Source of the DNA: Massilia aurea | GTDB lineage: Bacteria; Pseudomonadota; Gammaproteobacteria; Burkholderiales; Burkholderiaceae_D | DNA length: 64,000 nt | NCBI RefSeq assembly: GCF_024753205.1 | Contig: NZ_JANUGZ010000006.1 | Location: 1-64,000, forward strand | Reading direction: 5' to 3' | Shown here: positions 35,903-44,168 of the stretch, piece by piece | Layout: each line of letters begins with the position of its first letter | Numbering within the stretch: the stretch's first letter is position 1 | Notes under the pieces: model-generated | Told to the model about the DNA's origin: nothing | What the model saw: only the letters and a program-made list of their open reading frames with translations | The model's database searches: none | Translations under genes and position numbers: made by a program

Positions 35903-36724
35903 ATGGCGTACTTTTTCTCCAAGCTCGACTACCTCGACGCGCTCAAGCGCGCGTTGATGGGGCTGCCGCCCGACGTGCAGGCCAAGACGCTCGCGTGGTA
36001 CGAGCAGCGCTTCGTCGATGGCGCAGCAGTCGGACGATCCGAACAGGATGTGGCCAAGGAACTCGGTGACCCGCGCGACGTCGCGCTGACGCTGCGCACC
36101 AACGCCCATTTCGCGCAGCTGGCGCACAAGCCGGCGTCCCCGGCGAGCTCCGTGGCGCGCACCGTCGTGTCGGGCTTTGGCCTGCTGGTGTTCAACCTGT
36201 TCATGCTGATTCCGGCCGCGGTGTTTGCGTCGTTGCTGATGGCGCTGTACATGTCGGCGTTTGGCGTCTATGTGTCGGGGATTGCGGTGACCGCCAGCGG
36301 CCTGGCTGGCTCGAACGAGCTGGTGCTGAGTGCCCCGCTGAGCCGTCTGGAGATGACGAACGACGACGGCGCGAGCGAAACGCAGACCCGGGTGTCGATC
36401 GGCGAGCGTGGGATCCAGGTGTATGAAGAGCCGATGCTGCGCCCGGATCTGCGACCGGAAGCCGGCGATGGCGGATCGGCCACCGACAGCGAGAATCGGC
36501 ATCAGCGTTCGCGCGTGCTGCGCGGCGCCGAAGCCGTGGCCGAACGCCGCATCCAGATCACGACCGACCTCGATCCCGATTCGCGCACGACGCAGGTAGT
36601 GCTCGGGTGCGGGCTGATCCTCGGCGGCATCGCGCTGTTCCTGCTGTCGCTGGTGTTCAGCAAATACACGATCGCCGGCATCCGCCGCTACGTGAACATG
36701 AACATGTCGTTGTTGAAGGGATAG
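35903..36724 (+). CDS. DUF1700 (HAAS domain) membrane protein
   Basis: A 273-residue protein. The N-terminal helical HAAS/DUF1700 segment (KLDYLDALKRALMGLPPDVQAKTLAWYEQRF, then AKELGDPRDVA) is the family hallmark. Transmembrane helices follow at about residues 90-135, and one near the C-terminus at about 233-255 (VVLGCGLILGGIALFLLSLVF). Between them is a polar, charged region predicted to lie outside the membrane. HAAS proteins often work with PadR-like regulators, but none is present here. It is coupled to the DUF2807 gene 5 bp downstream. Envelope-stress or membrane-sensing roles are guesses. Confidence 0.8.
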   Translation: MAYFFSKLDYLDALKRALMGLPPDVQAKTLAWYEQRFVDGAAVGRSEQDVAKELGDPRDVALTLRTNAHFAQLAHKPASPASSVARTVVSGFGLLVFNLFMLIPAAVFASLLMALYMSAFGVYVSGIAVTASGLAGSNELVLSAPLSRLEMTNDDGASETQTRVSIGERGIQVYEEPMLRPDLRPEAGDGGSATDSENRHQRSRVLRGAEAVAERRIQITTDLDPDSRTTQVVLGCGLILGGIALFLLSLVFSKYTIAGIRRYVNMNMSLLKG

Positions 36725-36729
36725 CCGTC

Positions 36730-37536
36730 ATGCGCTCATTGATGAAAGTGGGTTTCAGCCTGCTGCTGCTGGCAGCCGTGCTCGTGGCGCTCAGCTACAG
36801 CATGCTCAAGGCCAGCGGCACGGTCAGCGCCGCCGAAGGCCGCGCCGTCGCGCAGGATACGCGCCCGGTGCCGGCCGGCGTCGAGATCGTCGAACTCGAC
36901 GGCCCCATCGACCTGAACCTGCGCTATGGCGCCACGCCGATGCTCCGGGTGAGCGGCGAGCAGCGCATGCTGGGCAACGTCGAGGTCACGGGCGACGGCA
37001 AGATCCTGCGCATCGGCATCCGCGGCATGGTGCTGCGCCACCGCGAGCCGCTGGTGGTCGAACTGGTGCTGCCGGTACTGACATCGGTAACGATCGAAGG
37101 CAGCGGAGACAGCACGATCAACGGCTTTTCGGGCGACGCCATCGCCGTCCAGCTCAACGGCTCCGGCAGCGTGCGCTTCAATGGCCGCTACCGCGACGCC
37201 ACGGTCGGCCTGACGGGCAGCGGCGACCTCGACGTGAATGGCGGCGCCGCCATGGACCGCGTCGAAACCCGCCTGATGGGCTCCGGCAGCATCACGGTCT
37301 CAGGTACCACCCGCGCGCTGGAAGCCGACACAACAGGCTCGGGCCGCCTCGACGCCGAACACCTGCGCGCCAGCGAAGTCACGCTGAGCCAGACCGGCTC
37401 CGGCGACAGCGTCGTCCAGGCCCGCGACACCATCCGCATCACCCTGAGCGGCAGCGGCGACGTCGAAGTCTACGGCAACCCCGCCGAACGCAGCACCAGC
37501 CGCACAGGCAGCGGCAGCGTCACCTACGAAGAATAA
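36730..37536 (+). CDS. DUF2807 'head GIN' domain exported protein
   Basis: A 268-residue protein with an N-terminal membrane anchor or signal (about residues 5-27) and a right-handed beta-helix built of short repeats rich in GSGD/GSG turns (for example TIEGSGDSTINGFSGDA, GLTGSGDLDVNGG and LMGSGSITVSG). This is the DUF2807 domain found with HAAS proteins in many bacteria. It is probably displayed on the periplasmic side, function unknown. The ATG at 36730 starts immediately before the hydrophobic segment; the longer frame overlaps the upstream gene. Confidence 0.85.
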   Translation: MRSLMKVGFSLLLLAAVLVALSYSMLKASGTVSAAEGRAVAQDTRPVPAGVEIVELDGPIDLNLRYGATPMLRVSGEQRMLGNVEVTGDGKILRIGIRGMVLRHREPLVVELVLPVLTSVTIEGSGDSTINGFSGDAIAVQLNGSGSVRFNGRYRDATVGLTGSGDLDVNGGAAMDRVETRLMGSGSITVSGTTRALEADTTGSGRLDAEHLRASEVTLSQTGSGDSVVQARDTIRITLSGSGDVEVYGNPAERSTSRTGSGSVTYEE

Positions 37537-37550
37537 CCCCCCATACAAAT

Positions 37551-37616
37551 AGGGTCAGTGTCGAATTGTTTGACAACTTCAGTAAATCAGTTGCTCAATA
37601 ATTCGACTCTGACCCC
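37551..37616. repeat. 66-bp palindromic repeat, unit 1
   Basis: The left arm GGGTCAGTGTCGAATT and the right arm AATTCGACTCTGACCC pair over 16 bp with one mismatch. The centre contains GTTTGACAACTTCAGT. It forms a pair with the unit at 37647-37712. Confidence 0.85.
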
Positions 37617-37646
37617 AATTGTTGGGCAATTGTCTTTTGGATAATT

Positions 37647-37712
37647 AGGGTCAGAGTCGAATTGTTTGACAACTTCAGTTAATCAATTGGCTAATAAATC
37701 GACACTGACCCT
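37647..37712. repeat. 66-bp palindromic repeat, unit 2
   Basis: The same orientation and centre as unit 1. The left arm is GGGTCAGAGTCGAATT and the right arm AAATCGACACTGACCC. The GAG and GTG arm variants are exchanged relative to unit 1. It ends 9 bp before the stop codon of the YeeE/YedE gene, so it may also act as a transcription stop for the convergent genes. Confidence 0.85.
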
Positions 37713-37721
37713 ACTTTTTGC

Positions 37722-38939
37722 TTAGCAGGCGGTGGGTTTCATGCGCTCGACTTCGAGGCCGAAGAAGGGGCGCAGGCGGGTGCCGACGACGTTGCCGATG
37801 AAGGCGACGACCAGCCATAGCCAGCCGTGCAGGCTGCCCGACAGGATGCCGCTGAAATACGCGCCGATATTGCAGCCGTAGGCCAGGCGGGCGCCGTAGC
37901 CCAGCAGCAGGCCGCCGACGATGGCGGCGATCAGCGAGCGCATTGGCAGGCGCCAGACTGGCGCGTAGCGGCCGGCCAGCGCCGCTGCCAGCATCGCGCC
38001 CAGCACGATACCGATGTCCATCACCGACGTCACGTCCTGCGAGATTGGCGAGGCCAGTGCGGCGGCATTGGCTTTCGTGGACCAGTACGCCCAGCTGGCC
38101 GTGTCGATGCCCATCACAGCGGCCGCTTTCGCGCCCCACAGTGCGAACGCCGACGTCACGCCCCACGGACGACCTGACAGCGCCAGCGTCGCGAAGTTGA
38201 GCACCACCAGCGCGAGCGCGCCGGCCAGCAGCGGCCACGGGCCATGCAGCCAAGGCGAGCGATGCGGCGGCTGCACGTGGGCCGGCACCAGCTTACCGTG
38301 GCGGCGCTTTTCGACGACGATCGTGATGAACGCGATCAGCGCGAAGATGCCCCAGTTCAGTGCCAGCGCCGGCGCCAGGCCCAGTTCCTTGACGGCCGAC
38401 AGCGGGGCCAGTTGCGGCATCGAGGTCCAGAACGGCATGTGCGCTGTGCCGATCAATGAGCCGACGATGAAGAACAGCAGCGTGACGATCATGCGCGTGC
38501 TGCCGCCACCGACCGTGTACAGGGTGCCGGAGGCGCAACCGCCGCCCAGCTGCATGCCGATGCCGAAAATGAACGCGCCGAAGATCACCGACGTGCCGGC
38601 CGGCTGCACCAGGCCCGTGACCGGGGTGCCGAACAGCGTGCCGGCGGCCAGCGCCGGGAAGAACAGTGCCACGCCGACGGCCAGCATGACCATCTGCGCG
38701 CGCAGGCCGGCGCCGCGGCCGTCGGCGATGAACACGCGCCAGGCCGACGTGAAGCCGAATGCCGCGTGGTACAGCGCCACGCCGAGCAGCGCGCCGACGA
38801 TGTATAGCGCCGACTGGCGACCGCTTACCGCCTGCGCGAGATACCACGCGCCAAGCACGAGCAGGAACAACGCCACGCCAAGCGGGCGCACATTGAGGTC
38901 GACGCGGGGCGCCATCGACAGAGTGGAAGAATTGGACAT
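37722..38939 (-). CDS. YeeE/YedE-family sulfur-compound transporter
   Basis: A 405-residue polytopic membrane protein with about ten hydrophobic segments in two related halves. The conserved cysteines of the thiosulfate-transporter (TsuA) family are seen in GGGCASGTLYTVGGGSTR and LAYGCNIGAYFSGI. The family imports thiosulfate or related sulfur species; the exact substrate is inferred. The start at 38939 gives a short polar N-terminus (MSNSSTLSMAPRVDLNVRP) before the first helix. It is monocistronic, with palindromic repeats just beyond its stop. Confidence 0.87.
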   Translation of the reverse strand: MSNSSTLSMAPRVDLNVRPLGVALFLLVLGAWYLAQAVSGRQSALYIVGALLGVALYHAAFGFTSAWRVFIADGRGAGLRAQMVMLAVGVALFFPALAAGTLFGTPVTGLVQPAGTSVIFGAFIFGIGMQLGGGCASGTLYTVGGGSTRMIVTLLFFIVGSLIGTAHMPFWTSMPQLAPLSAVKELGLAPALALNWGIFALIAFITIVVEKRRHGKLVPAHVQPPHRSPWLHGPWPLLAGALALVVLNFATLALSGRPWGVTSAFALWGAKAAAVMGIDTASWAYWSTKANAAALASPISQDVTSVMDIGIVLGAMLAAALAGRYAPVWRLPMRSLIAAIVGGLLLGYGARLAYGCNIGAYFSGILSGSLHGWLWLVVAFIGNVVGTRLRPFFGLEVERMKPTAC

Positions 38940-39125
38940 GACAGGGACCGTGCAAATGAAAGTAGGCCGGTATTGTCGTCGCTTTTGACAATCATTGCAG
39001 GCAACCCGCCAGTTTGCGCGTCGCAGACACCGCAAACAGCAGGCCAGCACGCCAGCGCTTACAATGTGCCAGCTGCTGCGAACCTGCACGGCGCATCATG
39101 CAACCAGGACTAAACCAGAACCAAG

Positions 39126-39533
39126 ATGGCCGCACTCACTCCACATGTCAATCCAGCCGAGGTCGAATTCAGCGCGATCCGGGCTCAGGGCCCGGGCGGG
39201 CAGAACGTCAACAAGGTCTCGTGCGCCGTGCATGCGCGCTTCGACATCCCGGCATCATCGCTGCCACAAGCGGTCAAGGAGCGGCTGCTGGCGCTACGTG
39301 ACACGCGCATCTCGCATGAAGGCGTGCTGGTTTTGAAGGCGCAACAGTCGCGCAGCCTGGAACAGAACAAGGAAGACGCGTTGCGGCGTCTGCAGGAGCT
39401 GGTCGACAAGGCAGCGATCGTGCCGGTCACCCGCCGCCCGACCCGGCCGACACGCGGCTCGCAACTGCGGCGTCTCGATGGCAAGACGCGCAGCAGCCAG
39501 ACGAAGGCGCTGCGGGGCAAGGTTACTGACTGA
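39126..39533 (+). CDS. arfB: Alternative ribosome-rescue factor B (peptidyl-tRNA hydrolase)
   Basis: A 135-residue release-factor-like protein. The catalytic GGQ motif is in GPGGQNVNK (residues 24-26 for GGQ), which hydrolyses peptidyl-tRNA on ribosomes stalled without a stop codon. The basic C-terminal tail (RPTRPTRGSQLRRLDGKTRSSQTKALRGK) fits the helix that enters the empty mRNA channel, distinguishing ArfB/YaeJ from true RF2. The start at 39126 is standard for the family. Confidence 0.94.
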   Translation: MAALTPHVNPAEVEFSAIRAQGPGGQNVNKVSCAVHARFDIPASSLPQAVKERLLALRDTRISHEGVLVLKAQQSRSLEQNKEDALRRLQELVDKAAIVPVTRRPTRPTRGSQLRRLDGKTRSSQTKALRGKVTD

Positions 39534-39536
39534 ACG

Positions 39537-39896
39537 TCACGCGGGAGCGTCCAAAGTCCCGGACTCGACGCCGTCCAGCGCCGCATACCACGCCGCATAC
39601 GGCGTATTGACCGCCATGCGCCGGTTGTAATCCGGCGCGCCATCGGTCCACCAGACCGGCCCCCGCTCTCCCAACGCTCGCTTGGCCTCGTCGACCCCGG
39701 CGCGGGCCGCGCGCTCGGCCGCCTCATCGTTCGCCTTGAGCGCTGCTCCGACCTGCCGCCGTGCATCCATCAGCCGATTCACCAACTGCTGCCGCTCGTC
39801 CGGCGCCAGATGCGGATTGCTGCTGCGCCAGAGGCGCCCCTTGACGACAAAGTAGCGGCCGTCCGGTGTGTTCGGATAACGGGAAGAAGAAGGCAT
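39537..39896 (-). CDS. Conserved small cytoplasmic protein, unknown function
   Basis: A 119-residue soluble protein with no signal or membrane segment. Recognisable features are RYFVVKGRLWRSSNPHLAPDE near the start, a charged helix (ARRQVGAALKANDEAAERAARAG) and the strikingly conserved-looking RGPVWWTDGAPDYNR. I remember similar small proteins of unknown role in Burkholderiales but cannot assign a function. It is convergent with arfB (3 bp between stops). Confidence 0.75.
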   Translation of the reverse strand: MPSSSRYPNTPDGRYFVVKGRLWRSSNPHLAPDERQQLVNRLMDARRQVGAALKANDEAAERAARAGVDEAKRALGERGPVWWTDGAPDYNRRMAVNTPYAAWYAALDGVESGTLDAPA

Positions 39897-39948
39897 GGCG
39901 TCGACTATACTCGCCGGCCCGGGATGCCAGCGCCCGGCTGCAGGATCA

Positions 39949-41139
39949 TCAAGGCATCACGCCATAGCGGTCGATGAAATACTTGACCCCACCCGGATTC
40001 GCGGCCATCCACGCCCCCAGCGCCGGCCGGTACGCCTGTCTGAACATCAGCAGCAGGATCGCCGGTTCGAGCTGCCCTTCGCGCGCCAGCGCCCGCACCT
40101 GCAGCAGGCCCGGATCAAGCATGCCTGCGCCGCTATTGGCCTCGGCCTCGTCGGCGATCTTCAAGGCCTGGCGCCACGTTTCGAGCTCGATCTCGAACGC
40201 CGACTTGCGATTGTCCTTGTCGCCGGTGCGCAGCGCTACTTCCGTCATGCCCAGCGCCAGCCGGAACGCGTGATCGGGCGTCTTCTCGGCATCCGTTTTC
40301 GAATCGAGACTGATCACGTATTTGCCGTCCGCGTTTTCCGCCACGCGCACGCCGCGGCGCAGGCCCAGCGCCTTCAGTGGCAAGCCGGCGCCAGCCCGAT
40401 ACCTGGCCAGCTTGCTCCAGTTGGGCCGCTGCGACGGATCGGCCTCGATGGCCTTGTACAGCATCGCCTCGGCCGCGCCCCGTTTGTCCTGGTAGAACAG
40501 CGCATCGGACAAATAGCGCCATGCCTGCGAATTGTGCGGCTCGATGAGGGTCGCCTGGCGAAACAGCGCCTCGGCGCCCTTCCAGTCCCGTTGCACATAA
40601 TGACAGTTGCCCGCAGCGACCCAGGCGCTGGAATACTGCGGATCGGCCAGCATCGTCGCCTCGTACTTTGCCAGCGCGGCCTTGATGTCCTGGCGCGCGA
40701 ACGCCGCCTCGCCTTCGGCCATCAGCTTCGCGGCACTGGCGTTGGGCGGATGCAGCGGCGGTGGCGCCGGATCGTCCAGCATGCGCAAGACTTCCTGCGC
40801 AACCGGATCGTCGGCTGCCAGCAGCGTTGCCCGCTCGGCCAGCGCGCGCGCCATGTCGCGCAGCTGCGGCGCCTTGTCCTGCGGCGCCACCGTCGAGAGT
40901 TTCAGCACCAGACCAGCCGCCAGCGACAGGGGGATCGACGCATTCGGATCGGCCTGTTCGGCCGCCTTGTACTTCGTCAGCGCTTCCTGGTAGCGGGCGC
41001 GCCCCTCCAGCGCCTGTGCTTCGAGCACCAGGCCACGGCACGGCTGGCCACAGCCGACGTCTGCATGGGCGCTCGGGGCGCCGGCGACATGCACAACGGC
41101 GAGAAGAGTTGCGAGCGTCAGTACGCGAAGAGAAGTCAT
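39949..41139 (-). CDS. Exported TPR-repeat protein
   Basis: A 396-residue protein with a cleavable signal peptide (about 1-26, ending AHA-DV). Two TPR blocks follow (about residues 35-115 and 140-260), for example YQEALTKYKAAEQADPNASIP and AWRYLSDALFYQDKRGAAEAMLYKAIEADP. The C-terminal third lacks obvious repeats (VRVAENADGKYVISLDSKTD). It is likely a periplasmic scaffold; no catalytic motif is seen. It lies alone between the small protein gene and the flavoprotein gene, all on the minus strand. Confidence 0.8.
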   Translation of the reverse strand: MTSLRVLTLATLLAVVHVAGAPSAHADVGCGQPCRGLVLEAQALEGRARYQEALTKYKAAEQADPNASIPLSLAAGLVLKLSTVAPQDKAPQLRDMARALAERATLLAADDPVAQEVLRMLDDPAPPPLHPPNASAAKLMAEGEAAFARQDIKAALAKYEATMLADPQYSSAWVAAGNCHYVQRDWKGAEALFRQATLIEPHNSQAWRYLSDALFYQDKRGAAEAMLYKAIEADPSQRPNWSKLARYRAGAGLPLKALGLRRGVRVAENADGKYVISLDSKTDAEKTPDHAFRLALGMTEVALRTGDKDNRKSAFEIELETWRQALKIADEAEANSGAGMLDPGLLQVRALAREGQLEPAILLLMFRQAYRPALGAWMAANPGGVKYFIDRYGVMP

Positions 41140-41213
41140 GAAGGGGCCGTGGCGCGGAACGCTGATGAAGCGCTTATCTTACCAAGCACGCGAGCCGACT
41201 AATTCACGGAATG

Positions 41214-42470
41214 TCACCGCTGCGCAGCATCCAGCCAGGCCAGCACGTCCCGCCCCGCCGCGCGTCCGCTGGCAAAGCAGGCAGTCAGCAGGTAGCCGCC
41301 GGTGGGCGCTTCCCAGTCCACCATTTCGCCGGCGACGAAAACGCCGGGCAGCGCGCGCAGCATGGTGCTGGCCCCGTCCATCGCATCGAATTGCACGCCA
41401 CCCGCGCTGCTGATCGCCTCGTCGATCGGGCGCGGGCGCAGCAGCGTCACCGGCAGCGCCTTGATCGCAGCGGCCAGCCGCGCCGGATCGGCGTAATCCG
41501 CCTTCGACAGGCACTCGTGCAACAGACCCGCCTTGACGCCCTTGATCCCGAGCCGGCTTTGCAGGTGGCTCGACATCGAGCGCGAACCCCGCCCGCGCGT
41601 GACCTCATCGAACACCCGCTGCGCACTGTGATCCGGCGCCAGGTCGAGCCACAGCGTGGCCTTGCCATCGCGCGCAATCTCGTCGCGTAGCGGTGCCGAC
41701 AACGCGTACACCAGACTGCCTTCGACGCCGCCCTCCGTGACGACAAACTGGCCCTTGCGCCAGGCGATGGCGCCGTCCGCACCACGCACGCCGGCCGCCA
41801 CCGTCAACAGCGGCGCGCCAGCATAGCGGCTGCTGAAATGTGCGCTCCAGCCGGTGTCGAACCCGCAGTTGGCCGGCACCAGCGGCGCCACCTCGACACC
41901 GCGCTCGCGCAGCAGCGGCACCCATGCGCCGTCCGAACCCAGGCGCGCCCAGCTCGCGCCGCCCAGCGCCAGGATCGTCGCGTCGGCCTCGACCAGCCGT
42001 TCGCCATCCGGCGTGGCAAAGCGCAGCTGACCATCCTGCCAGCCGAGCCAGCGATGGCGCATGTGGAAGCGCACGCCGCTTTCCTTCAGGCGATGCAGCC
42101 ACGCGCGCAACAGCGGCGCGGCCTTCATCTCGAGCGGGAACACGCGGCCCGACGTGCCGACGAAGGTCTCGATGCCAAGGTCGTGGATCCAGGCGCGCAC
42201 GGCGTCGGCATCGAACGCTTCAAGCCAGCCATTCACGTGCACCTGGCGGTTGCGGTAGCGCCCCACGAAGTCGGCATACGGTTCGGAGTGTGTGATGTTC
42301 ATGCCGCCCTTCCCAGCCAGCAGGAACTTGCGCCCGACGCTGGCCATCGCGTCATAAACGTCGACCTGCACGCCCGCTGCCGCCAGCGTTTCGGCCGCCA
42401 TCAGGCCCGCAGGACCGCCGCCGATCACGACGACACGGGGCGAAACGGCAGGATTGGCGGGCTGGGTCAT
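41214..42470 (-). CDS. HI0933/TIGR03862-type flavoprotein
   Basis: A 418-residue FAD-binding protein of the BaiN/HI0933-like family. The N-terminal motif is VVVIGGGPAGLMAAETLAAAG, followed by the family signature GRKFLLAGKGGMNITHSE. The C-terminal FAD contact is SSAGGVQFDAMDGAS and VFVAGEMVDWEAPTGGYLLTACFASGRAAG. Members are probable NAD(P)/FAD oxidoreductases of unsettled physiological role. The start at 42470 gives a short leader before the first strand. Confidence 0.9.
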   Translation of the reverse strand: MTQPANPAVSPRVVVIGGGPAGLMAAETLAAAGVQVDVYDAMASVGRKFLLAGKGGMNITHSEPYADFVGRYRNRQVHVNGWLEAFDADAVRAWIHDLGIETFVGTSGRVFPLEMKAAPLLRAWLHRLKESGVRFHMRHRWLGWQDGQLRFATPDGERLVEADATILALGGASWARLGSDGAWVPLLRERGVEVAPLVPANCGFDTGWSAHFSSRYAGAPLLTVAAGVRGADGAIAWRKGQFVVTEGGVEGSLVYALSAPLRDEIARDGKATLWLDLAPDHSAQRVFDEVTRGRGSRSMSSHLQSRLGIKGVKAGLLHECLSKADYADPARLAAAIKALPVTLLRPRPIDEAISSAGGVQFDAMDGASTMLRALPGVFVAGEMVDWEAPTGGYLLTACFASGRAAGRDVLAWLDAAQR

Positions 42471-42531
42471 GATGATGAGCGAGAAAAAGCGGGACCCGCA
42501 TTGTAGTCGGTTTCGGACCCCAGAAAATCAT

Positions 42532-42587
42532 GTAAAGGATGCTTGACATCACAAAATAACGGGCCTACGATGTAAAGCATCCTTTAC
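42532..42587 (+). promoter_or_regulatory. Promoter embedded in an 18-bp inverted repeat operator
   Basis: The inverted arms at 42532-42549 and 42570-42587 are complementary at 17 of 18 positions, with the core GTAAAGGATGCTT/AAGCATCCTTTAC perfect, separated by 20 bp. Between and within them lie TTGACA (42543-42548), a 17-bp spacer and TACGAT (42566-42571). Repressor binding to the arms would cover both promoter elements. The XRE protein encoded at 43014 in the same operon is the obvious candidate (inference). Confidence 0.8.
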
Positions 42588-42606
42588 TAACCACGAGAGG
42601 CACCAG

Positions 42607-43017
42607 ATGGCTGCGAGCAAGCACGAGAAGCGGGTTCACACGGCGTACCTGCGCGAGATGGCCGGCGCGTTCCTGGTCTATGCTGTGCTGCTGATGGCCT
42701 CCATCCGCTTCGGCAGGCCAATGGACGACGGCCTGCTGCGCATCCTGGTGCTGCTATCGCCGATGCTCGGCTTTTGCCTGGCGCTGTGGGCCATCGCGCG
42801 CCATCTGGGCCGGGTCGACGAATACCTGCGCAGGTTTTTGCTGGAATCGTTCGCGCTGGCCGCCGGGCTGACCGCCGGGCTCACCTTCAGCTACGGGTTC
42901 CTCGAGACCGCCGGCTATCCGCGCATGTCGATGTTCTCGGTCTGGATGGTGCTGTGCGGCGCGACCATGCTCGTCTGCCTGGTACGCTCGGTGCACGAGA
43001 AGCTGCAGACGCGATGA
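42607..43017 (+). CDS. Four-helix membrane protein of an XRE-regulated operon
   Basis: A 136-residue protein with four predicted transmembrane helices (about residues 15-35, 42-64, 81-101 and 106-127), a short polar N-terminus (MAASKHEKRVHTAYLREM) and a basic C-terminal end. No catalytic motif is seen. Small membrane proteins of this kind are often paired with a YozG-like XRE regulator, as here, where the regulator start overlaps this gene's stop by 4 bp. It is the first gene after the strong palindromic promoter. Function unknown; possibly a membrane sensor that controls the regulator. Confidence 0.82.
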   Translation: MAASKHEKRVHTAYLREMAGAFLVYAVLLMASIRFGRPMDDGLLRILVLLSPMLGFCLALWAIARHLGRVDEYLRRFLLESFALAAGLTAGLTFSYGFLETAGYPRMSMFSVWMVLCGATMLVCLVRSVHEKLQTR

Positions 43018-43217
43018 AAAACCGTATCCGCGAACTGCGCGCCACACAGGGCTGGAGCCAGGCCGACCTGGCTGAGCGCCTGGACGTCTCGCGCCAGAGC
43101 GTCAACGCGATCGAAACGGGCCGTTACGATCCCAGCCTGCCACTTGCCTTTGCCATTTCCCGGCTGTTCGGCCTGCCGGTCGAAGCCATCTTCACACCTG
43201 ATCAGGAGACCGCATGA
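43014..43217 (+). CDS. Small XRE/Cro-CI-type DNA-binding regulator
   Basis: A 67-residue protein consisting of little more than one helix-turn-helix domain (LRATQGWSQADLAERLDVSRQSVNAIETGRYDPSLPLAFAIS, residues about 6-47) and the short end GLPVEAIFTPDQETA. This is the YozG-like minimal XRE family. Both its start and its stop overlap neighbouring genes by 4 bp, so it is translated as part of one operon. It probably binds the inverted repeat at 42532-42587 as a dimer (inference). Confidence 0.92.
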   Translation: MKNRIRELRATQGWSQADLAERLDVSRQSVNAIETGRYDPSLPLAFAISRLFGLPVEAIFTPDQETA

Positions 43218-44155
43218 AAGCTGCACTGTTGTTGACCCTGGCGCTTGGCGCCGCCCCCTTTGCCGCCGCCCAAGCACAGTCTGCGGCCCCGGCAACCCAG
43301 AGCGCGAACCGCTTTGCCGCCAGCATCAAGCCGGCCGAAACGTTCGAATCCGGCACGCTGCTGGTCGAGCGCCATGGCAGCAAGGGCCGCCCGGTGATCC
43401 TGATTCCTGGCCTGGCCAGTGGCCCGTGGGTGTGGCAGGACGTGATCCGCCAGTTCAAGGATGAGTTCACGCTGTATGTCGTGACGCTGCCCGGCTTCGA
43501 TGGCCGCCCGGCCCCAACTGGCGAACCCTTTGAAGGCGCCCGCGCCGCGCTGGGGGGCTTGATCGCGCAGCGCAAGCTGAACAAGCCAATCCTCGTGGGT
43601 CACAGCCTGGGCGGCACGCTCGCCTACGCCGTCGCGCAGGATTTAGGCAACGGCATCGGCGGCGTCGTGGCGCTCGACGGCTTGCCGGTGTTCCCCGGCA
43701 CTGAAAACATGCCGCCCGCACAGCGCCCGCAAGCAGCGCAGCGGGTGCGCGACACGATGGCCGTCAACGACCCCAACGCCTGGGCCGCCCAGCAGCGCCA
43801 GTACATGCGCGGCCAGGGCGTGCTCGACATCGGCAAGGCCGACGACATTACGCCGCTGCTGCTGCGCAGCGACCGCGCCGCCGTCGGCGCCTACGTGGCC
43901 GATGCACTGGCGCTCGACCTGCGCCCGGGCCTCGAAAAAATCACCGCGCCGGTGCTGGTGGTGGCGCCGTTTTACCAGTACGATGGGGCGCAGGACACGA
44001 TGACGGCCGACGACAAGGTCGCGCATTACCGCAGCCTGGTCGAGGGCATTCCCTCGGTCGAGGTGGTACCAATCGCGCCGTCCCGGCACTTCCTGATGAT
44101 CGACCAGCCGCTGGTCCTGGCCGGCATCCTGCGCCGCTTTTTCGACCGTCGTTGA
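43214..44155 (+). CDS. Exported alpha/beta hydrolase
   Basis: A 313-residue protein with a signal peptide (about 1-22, AAAQA-QS) and an alpha/beta-hydrolase fold. The nucleophile elbow is VGHSLGG with Ser131, the oxyanion region PGLASGPWVWQ, and the catalytic His probably in PSRHFLMIDQP near the end. Substrate unknown (ester, lactone or amide). It overlaps the XRE gene by 4 bp, so a secreted hydrolase is under control of the membrane protein/regulator pair. Confidence 0.9.
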   Translation: MKAALLLTLALGAAPFAAAQAQSAAPATQSANRFAASIKPAETFESGTLLVERHGSKGRPVILIPGLASGPWVWQDVIRQFKDEFTLYVVTLPGFDGRPAPTGEPFEGARAALGGLIAQRKLNKPILVGHSLGGTLAYAVAQDLGNGIGGVVALDGLPVFPGTENMPPAQRPQAAQRVRDTMAVNDPNAWAAQQRQYMRGQGVLDIGKADDITPLLLRSDRAAVGAYVADALALDLRPGLEKITAPVLVVAPFYQYDGAQDTMTADDKVAHYRSLVEGIPSVEVVPIAPSRHFLMIDQPLVLAGILRRFFDRR

Positions 44156-44168
44156 TAAGGAGTTTTTC

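Noticed and set aside
36607..36729. Upstream extension of the DUF2807 gene frame
   Set aside because: It overlaps the end of the DUF1700 gene and gives a non-signal, Arg-rich leader; the ATG at 36730 directly precedes the hydrophobic anchor.
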